A model generated the notes under the pieces. The model saw only the letters and a list, made by a program, of their open reading frames with translations. It was not told the origin of the DNA and did no database searches. This document shows, piece after piece, positions 53,279 through 61,695 of a DNA stretch of 64,000 nt. The translations under genes were made by a program, and so were the position numbers. The DNA comes from Rhodothermia bacterium (GTDB lineage: Bacteria; Bacteroidota; Rhodothermia; Rhodothermales; UBA2364): the NCBI GenBank assembly GCA_017303715.1, contig JAFLBZ010000004.1, forward strand, positions 68,887 through 132,886, read 5' to 3'. Each line of letters opens with the position of its first letter. Position 1 is the stretch's first letter.

Positions 53279-54973
53279 ATGCACGAAAAATTCGACCTCT
53301 TGGCCCTATATGAAACCAGTACCCTCCTGAACGACTCGTTGGAGATAGGCTTTATCCTGAACAATTTGCTCCGAACGGCCATGAGTAAACTATTGGTAAC
53401 GCGGAGTATTGCCTTGTTGCTGGATGCCACAAAACAACATTATTCTATCGCCTCGGCACAAGGTATTCGCCACATCGAAAAAAATATACGCCTTGATCGC
53501 ACCTTGTTCACAAACACAAATTTGGGCATTTCCGAAGCGCCAGACATCTTAAAATCGTGGGGAATTTACGACCTTATCCCCCTTACAGCCCGCAAACAAC
53601 ACCTTGGCTATGTGGGCTTTGGTCACAAAATAGACCAGAAGCCCCTTTCGCCAGAGGAGTCGTCTTTTGTACAATCGTTGGTTCATATGTCTTCGGTAGC
53701 GGTTCATAATGCGTTTATGGTTGCCGAACTCCAAACCGCAAACCACGATCTGGCACACAAAATCCAGCAATTAAACACCCTCTTTGACCTTGCCACCGGA
53801 TTTGGGGCGAACCAAGAACGAGAACCGATCCTCAAACAGCTGGGATTCTCGCTCATGGGGCATCTGATGATCCGGCATTTTACCTTTTGGCTCAAAACTT
53901 CTTCGCAAGGACGTTCAGCGACCTTCCAGCCTGTCATTACCAAAGGAATACCTATAGACCTCACACCACAAGAAACCCTTGTTTTCCAGAACCTCGACAC
54001 CTTGGTTCTATTGCCCGAAGCCTCTGGAGATTGGCAGGCTTTTGAAACATGTGGTATCCGCCTCATTTTACCGCTTCGGATGCAGAACGAAACCCGTGGC
54101 GTACTTTGTTTAGGCGAAAAAACGGCAAAAGAAGCCTATACACAAGCCGATCTTGAGTTTCTAACAGCACTCGGCCAACTCACGATAACCTCCTTAGAAA
54201 ATGCCTCGTTATTGGCAACACGGCTCGAAAACGAACGCTTTGAAGAAGAATTACGTTTGGCAAATGGCATACAACGACGTCTCCTACCACAAAAGCTACC
54301 CCAGATTCCGCGCTTTACGGTGGACGTTTGGAGCCAACCAGCACGCCACGTAGGAGGAGACTTCTTCGATGTTCGGCCATTAGACAACAATCGCTACCTA
54401 ATTGCCATCGCCGATGTTACCGGAAAAGGAATGCCGGCAGCATTGCTCATGTCACATTTACAAGCCGGCATCCAATTTCAGTTGGCCACAAATGCCCTTA
54501 CAGATCTGGCACAAGCCACTGCTTTACTGAATGCCGTGATTACAGACAATACCGATTCCGATAAGTTTATTACTTTCTTCTGGGGTATTTTGGATATTAG
54601 CAGCCAAAGCTTTGTTTTTGTGAATGCTGGCCATGATGCCCCCATTTGGCTGCGTTCCGGACGCGAAATCTTACGTCTTGAAACTGGAGGCCCACTTTTG
54701 GGCGTCCTCAAAAATGTACCCTATGAGCAAGGCCGCATCCGCATCCAAGCCGGAGACCGCCTCTTTTTTTATACCGATGGCCTGTCCGAGGCCCTGAACC
54801 AAGCCGGAGAAGAACTCGGCGTCCAAAAACTCCTCCATGCACTAACCTACCTCGAAAGTCAAAATGCCACCGAATCGCTCAACGCTGTTAAACAAGAGGT
54901 CGTTACATGGACAGGAACCGCCCCACAAAGCGATGACCGAACAGCAATTCTTCTGCAAGCCGAAACCTTTTAA
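53279..54973 (+). CDS. SpoIIE-type PP2C phosphatase with GAF domains
   Basis: This 564-residue cytoplasmic serine/threonine phosphatase is of the RsbU/SpoIIE type. Two GAF-like sensor domains cover about residues 15-150 and 165-315 (the first contains YVGFGHKIDQKPLSPEE). A short linker is followed by the phosphatase domain, whose metal aspartates are in VGGDFFDV (near residue 360) and SDDRTAILL (near the end), with ADVTGKGMPAALLMS, NAGHDAPIW and YTDGLSEA between. Such proteins usually control sigma factors through anti-anti-sigma factors, but no STAS-domain partner is adjacent. It is 21 bases after the phosphoesterase. Confidence 0.93.
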   Translation: MHEKFDLLALYETSTLLNDSLEIGFILNNLLRTAMSKLLVTRSIALLLDATKQHYSIASAQGIRHIEKNIRLDRTLFTNTNLGISEAPDILKSWGIYDLIPLTARKQHLGYVGFGHKIDQKPLSPEESSFVQSLVHMSSVAVHNAFMVAELQTANHDLAHKIQQLNTLFDLATGFGANQEREPILKQLGFSLMGHLMIRHFTFWLKTSSQGRSATFQPVITKGIPIDLTPQETLVFQNLDTLVLLPEASGDWQAFETCGIRLILPLRMQNETRGVLCLGEKTAKEAYTQADLEFLTALGQLTITSLENASLLATRLENERFEEELRLANGIQRRLLPQKLPQIPRFTVDVWSQPARHVGGDFFDVRPLDNNRYLIAIADVTGKGMPAALLMSHLQAGIQFQLATNALTDLAQATALLNAVITDNTDSDKFITFFWGILDISSQSFVFVNAGHDAPIWLRSGREILRLETGGPLLGVLKNVPYEQGRIRIQAGDRLFFYTDGLSEALNQAGEELGVQKLLHALTYLESQNATESLNAVKQEVVTWTGTAPQSDDRTAILLQAETF

Positions 54974-55034
54974 CCCCATACAAGGTTTTTATGCCTTATG
55001 TCTGGTTAAGAAATTCCACCTAACTATTTTGGTT

Positions 55035-55328
55035 ATGCACTACATGGTCGAATTTGATTTGCCTCAACCATTTACCGAAACCTTTATCTCGCTCATCCCA
55101 GAACAGAGACTTAAAATCCATCAATTCATGGTAATGGGGCACATTATTGCCTACACCCTTTCGATGGAACACGCCAAACTTTGGGCATTGATCAATGCGA
55201 CCGATGAGGTCGCGGTTACACAGCTTTTAGAAAAGTTGCCCTTGACCATCTTTATGGATTTTCAGATTCACCCGCTTACGTTTCTCCTAACGACCCAAGC
55301 GAACCTTCCTAAAATCCATCTAAATTAA
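55035..55328 (+). CDS. Small protein, muconolactone-isomerase-like fold
   Basis: This 97-residue protein starts at the ATG at 55035. The longer frame from 54864 lies inside the phosphatase gene. The sequence pattern (MHYMVEFDLP, MGHIIAYTLSMEHAKLWALI, TIFMDFQIHPLTFL) resembles the ferredoxin-like dimeric fold of muconolactone isomerase and YciI-like proteins, but no catalytic residues can be defined. It is cytoplasmic and has no signal. It lies between the phosphatase and an AlkA-like glycosylase gene, 61 and 18 bases away. Function unassigned. Confidence 0.7.
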   Translation: MHYMVEFDLPQPFTETFISLIPEQRLKIHQFMVMGHIIAYTLSMEHAKLWALINATDEVAVTQLLEKLPLTIFMDFQIHPLTFLLTTQANLPKIHLN

Positions 55329-55346
55329 TACAGAGCCAAGCCCCAC

Positions 55347-55967
55347 ATGCTTCCTTTCGATGCAAAAGCAGCCGTGGTCTATTTGTCAAAACAAGACCAC
55401 GTCCTCGCACACCTCATGCAACGTGTAGGGCCATACACCGTAATGCCCAAACCGAGGTCTTCCATATTTGAAGCCCTCACACAGTCCATCGTCCATCAAC
55501 AATTATCTGGAAAAGCTGCGGAAACCATCTATAAACGGTTTTGTTCACTTTTTCCAAACAAAGCGCATTCCGTACCTGAAGTTGTTTTGCAAACGCCCCA
55601 CGACGTCTTGCGAGGCGCGGGAATTTCCCATGCAAAAATCAGGGCCATTCATGATCTCGCAGAAAAAACCGTTCAAAATCAAATCCCTACGCCCGAAGAC
55701 CTACACACCATGAAAGATGATGAGATTGTATCCGCCTTGACGAAAGTGCGTGGAATTGGTCCTTGGACGGTGGAAATGATGCTCCTCTTTGATCTTGGAA
55801 GACCAGATATTTTACCGGCCACCGATTTGGGCATTCAAAAAGGATTCCAGAAAACTTACCACCGACCCGAATTGCCAAAACCCACCGAAATCCGTGCCCA
55901 TGCCGAAAAATGGAAACCTTTTAGAAGTGTTGCCTCTTGGTATATGTATCGCGCCTTAGAACTTTAA
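55347..55967 (+). CDS. DNA-3-methyladenine glycosylase II (AlkA-like)
   Basis: This 206-residue base-excision-repair glycosylase removes alkylated purines from DNA. A helix-hairpin-helix (VRGIGPWTVEMML, about residues 133-145) is followed by the GPD catalytic aspartate in LPATDLGI (about residue 156). There is no iron-sulphur cluster motif. It lacks the N-terminal domain of E. coli AlkA and so matches the compact Bacillus/archaeal-type AlkA. It follows the small-fold gene by 18 bases and precedes the deformylase gene. Nothing shows an adaptive regulator nearby. Confidence 0.92.
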   Translation: MLPFDAKAAVVYLSKQDHVLAHLMQRVGPYTVMPKPRSSIFEALTQSIVHQQLSGKAAETIYKRFCSLFPNKAHSVPEVVLQTPHDVLRGAGISHAKIRAIHDLAEKTVQNQIPTPEDLHTMKDDEIVSALTKVRGIGPWTVEMMLLFDLGRPDILPATDLGIQKGFQKTYHRPELPKPTEIRAHAEKWKPFRSVASWYMYRALEL

Positions 55968-55978
55968 CCCAATCACCA

Positions 55979-56461
55979 ATGCCAACATCCCGCGTTTTAT
56001 TGCTTGGCGATCCACGCCTTTACGAAAAAAGTACCGACATCGAAGGCGAAGATTGGATGAATGTGCCGCAAATGGTGGCACAACTCGACGAAGTCTTACA
56101 GGCATTCAAAGCCCGATATGGCGCTTTTAGGGGAATTGCCGCTCCACAATTAGGCATCATGAAACGGTTGATTTACCTCAATATAGACCGTCCAATTGCA
56201 ATCATCAATCCTGATATAACCTACTACAGCCAAGAGATGTTTGAACTGTGGGACGATTGTATGTGCTTCCCAAACCTATTGGTAAAGGTTAAACGGCATC
56301 AAAGCTGCACCATTCGTTACCAAAACCCGAAACAAGAGGTAGAGACATGGAGCTTAGAAGGGGACTTATCCGAGTTAATCCAGCACGAATACGATCATTT
56401 AGAGGGGATATTGGCCATCCAACGTGCCGTAAATCCAACAGCTTTTAAATGGCGACCCTAA
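55979..56461 (+). CDS. Peptide deformylase-like protein, variant motif 2
   Basis: This 160-residue metalloenzyme-fold protein aligns with peptide deformylase, which removes the formyl group from nascent proteins. Motif 1 is GIAAPQ (residues 52-57) and motif 3 is HEYDH (136-140), as required. Motif 2, normally EGCLS, reads DDCMC (92-96): the metal-ligand cysteine (Cys94) is kept, but Glu-Gly becomes Asp-Asp and the serine becomes a second cysteine. It may be a divergent or secondary deformylase rather than the main one. The longer frame from 55937 overlaps alkA, so the ATG at 55979 was chosen. It ends the plus-strand cluster. Confidence 0.85.
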   Translation: MPTSRVLLLGDPRLYEKSTDIEGEDWMNVPQMVAQLDEVLQAFKARYGAFRGIAAPQLGIMKRLIYLNIDRPIAIINPDITYYSQEMFELWDDCMCFPNLLVKVKRHQSCTIRYQNPKQEVETWSLEGDLSELIQHEYDHLEGILAIQRAVNPTAFKWRP

Positions 56462-56581
56462 TTTCGGTTTGTTTTAAACTTATTTAGCCAAGTACACAAC
56501 AATCAATTAACAACCTGACTCTTCTTTCACTAAAGATTTTAAATACAAACTCTTAACTCAATAGACAATAACCAATATTTT

Positions 56582-58183
56582 CTATTTACCTTTTTTCACG
56601 ACTCTCAGTTCAACTTCTCCGCTACCCGTAATTCCAATTTCTCTGGCTACTTTAGAAGAAAGCATCGCAAGATTTGAGCCACCCGTCGTCCGATCTACTA
56701 CACGGGCAAACGTGTGCATATTCTTCACTTTATTAGACACCAAGACCACCGAATTCATGGGCAATGTTTTATGGGAAATGGTTAATTCGTCTTGATTCAA
56801 TTTTTCGCCGGAATTGATCGCTACACCATTTGAGCGGGTATCCACCACCACTTTTCCTTTTTGTACCGAACCTTTGAGCGCGGCGGCAAAAGACATCCCC
56901 CTCTCTTTATTCGGGATTAGCAAAACCTGTCCTTTTCTTAAAACATTTCCAGTATTGTTGGCCACCCGTATTGTGTTCGTAGAAACATTATACTTATTCG
57001 CAATCTCGGTTATCCCCTCTCCTACCTGAACCACATGCTTCCGCTCAAAAAGACCAGCCTTTGTTGGCAACTGTATCACCTCTCCGGGCTTCAGGCTCTT
57101 TCCTGCCCAAGTCCCCGGATTCGCAGCCAATAAATCATTTACCGCCACCTTATAGCTTGTCGCAATACTATAAAGCGTTTCCCCGCGGTTAACACTATGC
57201 GTCCGTCCTGTAGCCGTTTTCGTGGATGATCGGGCAACCGTAGCCGAACGCGAAGTTGCGTTCGGCTTTGGGCTTGCTTCAGACGTACTGGGTGAGGCGG
57301 AAGCCGCTGGAACCACGACTTTCAGCACTTGTCCAACCGTAATTTTATCATTTCTAAGACCATTTAAACGACGTAACATAGCAGGCGTGAGCTTATGACG
57401 CTGTGCAATCGAAAAAATCGTGTCTCCGGTCTTTACAACATACGTTCCGGGAGGTGTTGTAGTCTGCTGCTGATCGTCCACGCCGATGATTCCGCCCGTC
57501 CTACGAGAACCCGTGGCCACCGGATCAGACTGGTCGTCCACGCCGATGATTCCGCCCGTCCTACGAGAACCCGTGGCCACCGGATCAGACTGGTCGTCCA
57601 CACCAATGATCCCGCCTGTCCGACGAGAACCCGTAGCCGCAATACCAGATCGTTGTTGCATGCTTTTACGCGCAACCGTCTCCAAGTTCACGCCCTCTAT
57701 CGTCAAGACTTGTCCTAACTTCACGGTATTATCGGGCAAATTATTCATTGTTTTCACCTGTTGAATGCTTAGCCCATACCGACGCGAGATCGCATACAAC
57801 GTTTCGCCGGGTTTAACGGTGTGTAAGACCTTATTGCTCGTGCTTGTTGTACCCGTAGTAGTACTTGTTGTAGAAGGAACTGAAGGAGAAGCCGTTGGTG
57901 TAGGCTCGGCAGTTGGTGGCAAGGTACTTGCCGACGAAGTACTACCTTTTTTGATATTCAATACCCCACCAGCATCCAGCCGGAAGTTTTTCAGGTTGTT
58001 GATCTGCCGCAAGTCACTTAGGGAAAGACCATATTTTTTGGCGATGGAGAAAAGGGTCTCGCCTTTTTGCACAATATGTTTTGTGCCATCCAAAGAGAGC
58101 TGGGCAAATGTGTATCCGACACATCCAAAGGTTAAAATGCCCCAGACCATCAAATACCGGAAAAATAGATGCTTTTTAATCAT
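56582..58183 (-). CDS. Secreted LysM-repeat protein with internal tandem repeat
   Basis: This 533-residue exported peptidoglycan-binding protein has a signal (residues 1-28, ending FAQ) and five LysM domains at about 35-78, 118-162, 250-294, 335-380 and 387-430. A C-terminal region of about 100 residues resembles the RlpA-type double-psi barrel (VARVVDRTTGGSNLAM-like). A Ser/Thr/Pro-rich linker follows the first LysM. Between the second and third, three copies of a 20-residue unit (ATGSRRTGGIIGVDDQSDPV) come from a 60-bp DNA repeat. It is likely to tether to or remodel the cell wall. The start at 58183 overlaps the TPR gene by 8 bases; neighbouring ATGs at 58186 and 58189 are possible. Confidence 0.87.
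   Translation of the reverse strand: MIKKHLFFRYLMVWGILTFGCVGYTFAQLSLDGTKHIVQKGETLFSIAKKYGLSLSDLRQINNLKNFRLDAGGVLNIKKGSTSSASTLPPTAEPTPTASPSVPSTTSTTTGTTSTSNKVLHTVKPGETLYAISRRYGLSIQQVKTMNNLPDNTVKLGQVLTIEGVNLETVARKSMQQRSGIAATGSRRTGGIIGVDDQSDPVATGSRRTGGIIGVDDQSDPVATGSRRTGGIIGVDDQQQTTTPPGTYVVKTGDTIFSIAQRHKLTPAMLRRLNGLRNDKITVGQVLKVVVPAASASPSTSEASPKPNATSRSATVARSSTKTATGRTHSVNRGETLYSIATSYKVAVNDLLAANPGTWAGKSLKPGEVIQLPTKAGLFERKHVVQVGEGITEIANKYNVSTNTIRVANNTGNVLRKGQVLLIPNKERGMSFAAALKGSVQKGKVVVDTRSNGVAINSGEKLNQDELTISHKTLPMNSVVLVSNKVKNMHTFARVVDRTTGGSNLAMLSSKVAREIGITGSGEVELRVVKKGK
57481..57640 (-). repeat. 60-bp tandem repeat inside the LysM gene
   Basis: Bases 57481-57540 and 57541-57600 are identical. 57601-57640 is a diverged partial third copy, about 85% alike. 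The period is a multiple of three, so each unit adds 20 residues of ATGSRRTGG...DDQSDPV in frame. Identical copies imply recent expansion or gene conversion. Confidence 0.92.
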
Positions 58184-58511
58184 CATCATCAAGATTAAGC
58201 TGTAAGGAAATAAGAGCGCTTTGCAATTCTGCTCGTTCGTGCATTGCAGATTGACTATCTGCAACTTGTGTGCCCATTTTGTACGTTTCTTCTGCTTTTT
58301 TTGGGTCACCCATTTTTTCGTATAATTTGCCCAAATGGTAATAGGTACCGATGTACGCTGGGTGCGTAGCTACCAAAGCCTCAAACACCTCTTTTGCGGT
58401 GTGAATATGACCCATTTTGAGGTATTCTTGCGCAATTGCAAACTGGGTAAAGGCATCCGTAGGGTCTTCAGCCAGATACATCTTTAGTCGTTCTAATCGA
58501 GAAATTGCCAT
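58176..58511 (-). CDS. Small TPR protein
   Basis: This 111-residue cytoplasmic protein is almost wholly tetratricopeptide repeats (DAFTQFAIAQEYLKMGHIHT, GTYYHLGKLYEKMGDPKKAE), ending in a short helical segment and a DDDD tail. There is no signal peptide. TPR modules mediate protein binding. It overlaps the LysM gene start by eight bases, so the two are co-translated and may act together, but the former is predicted cytoplasmic and the latter exported. Partner unknown. Confidence 0.82.
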   Translation of the reverse strand: MAISRLERLKMYLAEDPTDAFTQFAIAQEYLKMGHIHTAKEVFEALVATHPAYIGTYYHLGKLYEKMGDPKKAEETYKMGTQVADSQSAMHERAELQSALISLQLNLDDDD

Positions 58512-58655
58512 TGTTAATTTTTGTGTAACATCGTTTAATTACGAATTAAATTACAACAAAACCACTGGAGGAGCAAAAAAAACGGCATCCCATTTCTGGA
58601 ATACCGTTTCTAATGCAGTCTCGTTAAGGTTAGCACATCGCCTCGTAATAATGGC

Positions 58656-59417
58656 TTACCAACTGTCTCCGGCTCCACCTCCGCCAAAGTCCCCTCCACC
58701 AAATCCGAAATCCGAGCTACCACTACCCCAACTGGAAGAAGAGGAAGAGGAAGAATCCCACCCACCTGATCCAAAGATAATAGGCCCGCCACCATAACCG
58801 CCACCAAACCCATCACCGCCATGGCGTTTTCGTGAGGCTTTACTAACAATAATAAAGAAAATGATAATCAAGAAGAAAATAAAGAGAAAAAAAACCACCC
58901 CCGTAACATCGTCCTCCCCACCCTCGGAGCCATCGGCCTTGTAAGCCCCACTTGCCGCAGAAATCAAGGCGTCAACCGCTGTATTTGTCCCTTGGAAATA
59001 CTGTTCCTGACGAAACGCAGGAACCATATACTGCCGGACTATCTGCTTTGCGGTAAAGTCCGTAATATTGGCTTCAAGACCCCGCCCAACGGCAATGTAT
59101 GCTTTACGATCACCTTTTGAGATCAGTACAATAACCCCATTGTCCTTATTCTTTGTCCCAACCCCCCACTGATGACCCAATTCCGTAGCATATTGGTTGG
59201 CATCCATACCCTCCAAAGACGGAATCGTAACCACAACAAACTGATTGGACGTGGAATCTTCGTAGGCATTCAGTTTTTGTCTTAAAATCTCGCGTTCATT
59301 TGCAGAGAAAAGGCTTGCAGCATCCGTAACCGGCCCTGTGGATTTAAGATTGACTTTTTGTCCATAAACAGGAATGCTCAAAAGCAAAAAACACAACAGG
59401 CGTAAAGTATAACGCAT
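58656..59417 (-). CDS. TPM-domain protein with Gly/Ser-rich tail
   Basis: This 253-residue membrane protein has a signal peptide (about residues 1-19), a TPM domain at about 25-150 (VTDAASLFSANEREILRQKL, NGVIVLISKGDRKAYIAVG) and one membrane helix (about residues 174-193). A 50-residue tail follows that is almost all glycine, serine, phenylalanine and tryptophan. The tail is of the low-complexity kind seen in YgcG-type proteins. TPM domains occur with LemA genes, as here; the pair is widespread but its role is unsettled. The ATG at 59417 gives a clean signal peptide; the frame extends to 59465. Confidence 0.87.
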   Translation of the reverse strand: MRYTLRLLCFLLLSIPVYGQKVNLKSTGPVTDAASLFSANEREILRQKLNAYEDSTSNQFVVVTIPSLEGMDANQYATELGHQWGVGTKNKDNGVIVLISKGDRKAYIAVGRGLEANITDFTAKQIVRQYMVPAFRQEQYFQGTNTAVDALISAASGAYKADGSEGGEDDVTGVVFFLFIFFLIIIFFIIVSKASRKRHGGDGFGGGYGGGPIIFGSGGWDSSSSSSSSWGSGSSDFGFGGGDFGGGGAGDSW

Positions 59418-59484
59418 GATGACAAAGGGATAAATGAAGAAGGGGGCGGCCATATTGCAGGCCACTCCCTTCCAACAAAACTAC

Positions 59485-60069
59485 TTAGAACTGGACTTTC
59501 GGTGCGCTCTGGGCACTTGCTTCTGCTTGGAAGGGCTGCTTTGCAGAAAAGCCCATCATACCAGCAAACATGACCAATGGGAAACTCCGAACTTTAACAT
59601 TATAGTTCTGAACGACCTCGTTATAGCGGTTGCGTTCTGTATTGATACGGTTTTCCGTGCCCTCTAATTGGCTTTGTAGCCCCACAAAGGCTTCTGTTGC
59701 CCGTAATTGTGGGTAATTTTCCGCAACCATCATTAAACGACCTAAACCTTGGCTCAGAGAAGCCTGTGCTTGCTGGAACTGCTGCATTTTTTGGGGATCA
59801 TTCAGGTCTTCTGCCTTGAGTTGGATGGAGGTCGCTTTTGCACGGGCTTCCACAACTTGGGTCAACGTTTGTTGCTCAAAGTTTGCAGCGCCTTTTACGG
59901 TACTTACAAGATTCGGAACCAAATCTGCTCGGCGTTGATAAGCAGACTGTACGTTTGCCCAAGCGGTTTGAACTTCAGAATCTGTTGTTACAAGGCCATT
60001 ATATTGTGAACAGCCCCACATGCCAAAAAGTGCGACAACAACAATTGCAAGAATAGCACCACCTTTCAT
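59485..60069 (-). CDS. LemA-family protein
   Basis: This 194-residue protein is anchored by an N-terminal hydrophobic segment that also contains a lipobox-like GMWGC. The rest is the long-helix LemA domain (TAWANVQSAYQRRADLVPNL near residue 38, and NRYNEVVQNYNVKVRSFP). The ATG at 60069 is chosen; the frame's first codon is a TTG at 60081. It lies 67 bases before the TPM gene on the same strand, the usual pairing. LemA proteins are common in bacteria with an uncertain role in envelope processes. Confidence 0.9.
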   Translation of the reverse strand: MKGGAILAIVVVALFGMWGCSQYNGLVTTDSEVQTAWANVQSAYQRRADLVPNLVSTVKGAANFEQQTLTQVVEARAKATSIQLKAEDLNDPQKMQQFQQAQASLSQGLGRLMMVAENYPQLRATEAFVGLQSQLEGTENRINTERNRYNEVVQNYNVKVRSFPLVMFAGMMGFSAKQPFQAEASAQSAPKVQF

Positions 60070-60591
60070 AATTTTCTTCAATTTTTAAATGGGTGATTGG
60101 GTTAAACAACGGGTCTTGTCTAAAGACCTTTGCTTGAAGTGCAATAATATACGCCTTCTTTGCCTAAGGTTGCGAATAAATCGGGTTATACGTTAAAGAA
60201 AAAATGAATCTAACGCCTACCAGTGGCGAGATATACCTAAACACATAAATTTTTTCTATTTTAAGTCATTGTTATTAAAAAATTTAAATACACATAATTG
60301 ATTTAATTCTCTCCAATAACGCAAGCACGAGAGTTTCCAGATTACTTTAGGGCAAGCCGCTATACCTCCATGTAGGGGATGATGGCTCGATGAGGCTATA
60401 TCATGTACTTCTATAAACGTGATTTTCCGGTCTGAGGGTTATTGTGATGGTAAGACCAATAGCGGTATCGGACGATGGGCTTGATGGCAGTGCAGAACTT
60501 GATCACCATAACTTGATTAGGCCATATCCATGTTAAACCCATGCCGTTTTATCGGTGATGACCATTCCCTCCACGAAGTAGCCAGATCCAT
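60070..60591. other. Intergenic region, no gene seen
   Basis: About 520 bases with no coding frame of interest. The stretch at 60200-60310 is A+T rich, and the remainder is of mixed composition without hairpins of note. It lies between the LemA gene's upstream side and the mscL terminator, so it should carry the promoter of the lemA-TPM pair. I could not identify one. Confidence 0.6.
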
Positions 60592-60620
60592 AAAAAAGGC
60601 TGCCCATTTACTGAACAGCC
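60592..60620 (-). terminator. Intrinsic terminator after mscL
   Basis: On the minus strand, GGCTG pairs with CAGCC across a 14-base loop, followed by six T. It starts about 30 bases past the mscL stop codon. Confidence 0.7.
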
Positions 60621-60650
60621 CCACTTAAAAACAAAAGACGCCAATTACAT

Positions 60651-60947
60651 TTATTTATTACGGACTTTGTTTACCCAGCGTACAATAAGAAAGACAACAA
60701 ATGCAATCACCAAGAAGTTGATAATGGCTTGAATAAACATGCCATATTTTAGGGTTGCACTTCCGACGGTGTATTCCAAGGCCGAAAAATCTACACCTCC
60801 CAAGAAAATACCAACGATCGGCATTAACAAGTCATTGACCAAGCTATCAACAATCTTTTGAAAAGCGGCGCCAATAATTACACCGACAGCCAAGTCCATC
60901 ACATTACCTTTAGCAATGAACTCTTTAAATTCGGACATCATACTCAT
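60651..60947 (-). CDS. mscL: Large-conductance mechanosensitive channel, short form
   Basis: This 98-residue inner-membrane channel releases solutes when osmotic downshock stretches the membrane. The N-terminal amphipathic helix ([19 protein letters not shown]), the first transmembrane helix with GVIIGAAF and the second ([16 protein letters not shown]) are all intact. The protein ends at WVNKVRNK, directly after the second helix, and so lacks the cytoplasmic helical bundle of about 30-40 residues that most MscL proteins have. A double stop follows, with no open frame beyond. A good ribosome-binding site (CCGGAG) precedes the ATG at 60947. Confidence 0.92.
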   Translation of the reverse strand: MSMMSEFKEFIAKGNVMDLAVGVIIGAAFQKIVDSLVNDLLMPIVGIFLGGVDFSALEYTVGSATLKYGMFIQAIINFLVIAFVVFLIVRWVNKVRNK

Positions 60948-61035
60948 GTTTATCTCCGGAAAAAATGGTTAAAACGGATGAATGAAAAAGAAATATGGAG
61001 TATTAGATGAAAATAAGTCAAAAGTGTTTAGTCCT

Positions 61036-61674
61036 CTACACAACCATATAAAAATCTTCATCTTCTTGCGGCTTCACGGTAAGGATATTTGCCCGAACCA
61101 AAAGCACTAAGGTATGTGCGGCCTGCTTGGATGGGATATCTGCGAGCCGCGCAAATTGAGAAACGGTAATTTTCTCGTAGCGATCCAAATATGCCATTAG
61201 TTTTCTTTCTTTTTCTCCAAACTCGAATTGCACATCGCGTGGGTTTTGCTCGTCACGCATGATGCGAACCATTTCCTTGCTTGCCTCCACACTTTTGTCT
61301 GCGATTCGTATGAAGGCCACCTTTCTTGCGCCATCTGCTTGTAGGAGAAAGTGCGGTTTTTTACGGCTATCGGGTATGGAAAGCACCAAGACCTCTTTCT
61401 TTCGTGAGATGGGAACGACCTCCAATTCGTGGTCAACTGCGGGCAAAATATGGCGCGTCATCGCCTGTTCTAACGCAAAGATTTCCTCCTCTGCATCACG
61501 CACACCACACAACGTACCATCATCCTCTATGCCTACCAGAATTTTACCGCCTCGGGTATTGGCCAATGCAATAATTTCTTTTGCAATGCGCTCCGGCTCT
61601 GGGATTTTCTTTTTAAACTCAATATGTAGGCCCTCTCCGATTTGGATCAGGCGCTGCAAGGCTTGGACAGTCAT
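61036..61674 (-). CDS. AlbA_2/Schlafen-domain ATP-binding protein
   Basis: This 212-residue cytoplasmic protein begins with an AlbA_2 (Schlafen-like) domain: IEFKKKIP near residue 19, then ALANTRGGKILVGIEDDG (about residues 37-54). A C-terminal winged-helix-like part follows (ERKLMAYLDRYEKITVSQFA). AlbA_2 proteins often bind nucleotides or nucleic acids and are commonly transcription factors. It has no nuclease motif that I can identify. It is 21 bases downstream of gpsA and probably in the purM-gpsA transcript. The function is not assigned. Confidence 0.85.
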   Translation of the reverse strand: MTVQALQRLIQIGEGLHIEFKKKIPEPERIAKEIIALANTRGGKILVGIEDDGTLCGVRDAEEEIFALEQAMTRHILPAVDHELEVVPISRKKEVLVLSIPDSRKKPHFLLQADGARKVAFIRIADKSVEASKEMVRIMRDEQNPRDVQFEFGEKERKLMAYLDRYEKITVSQFARLADIPSKQAAHTLVLLVRANILTVKPQEDEDFYMVV

Positions 61675-61695
61675 TCACTTAGGGGTAAGGTAAAC

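Noticed and set aside
57481-57640. CRISPR array
   Set aside because: The 60-bp units are directly adjacent without spacers, keep the reading frame and lie within a coding gene.
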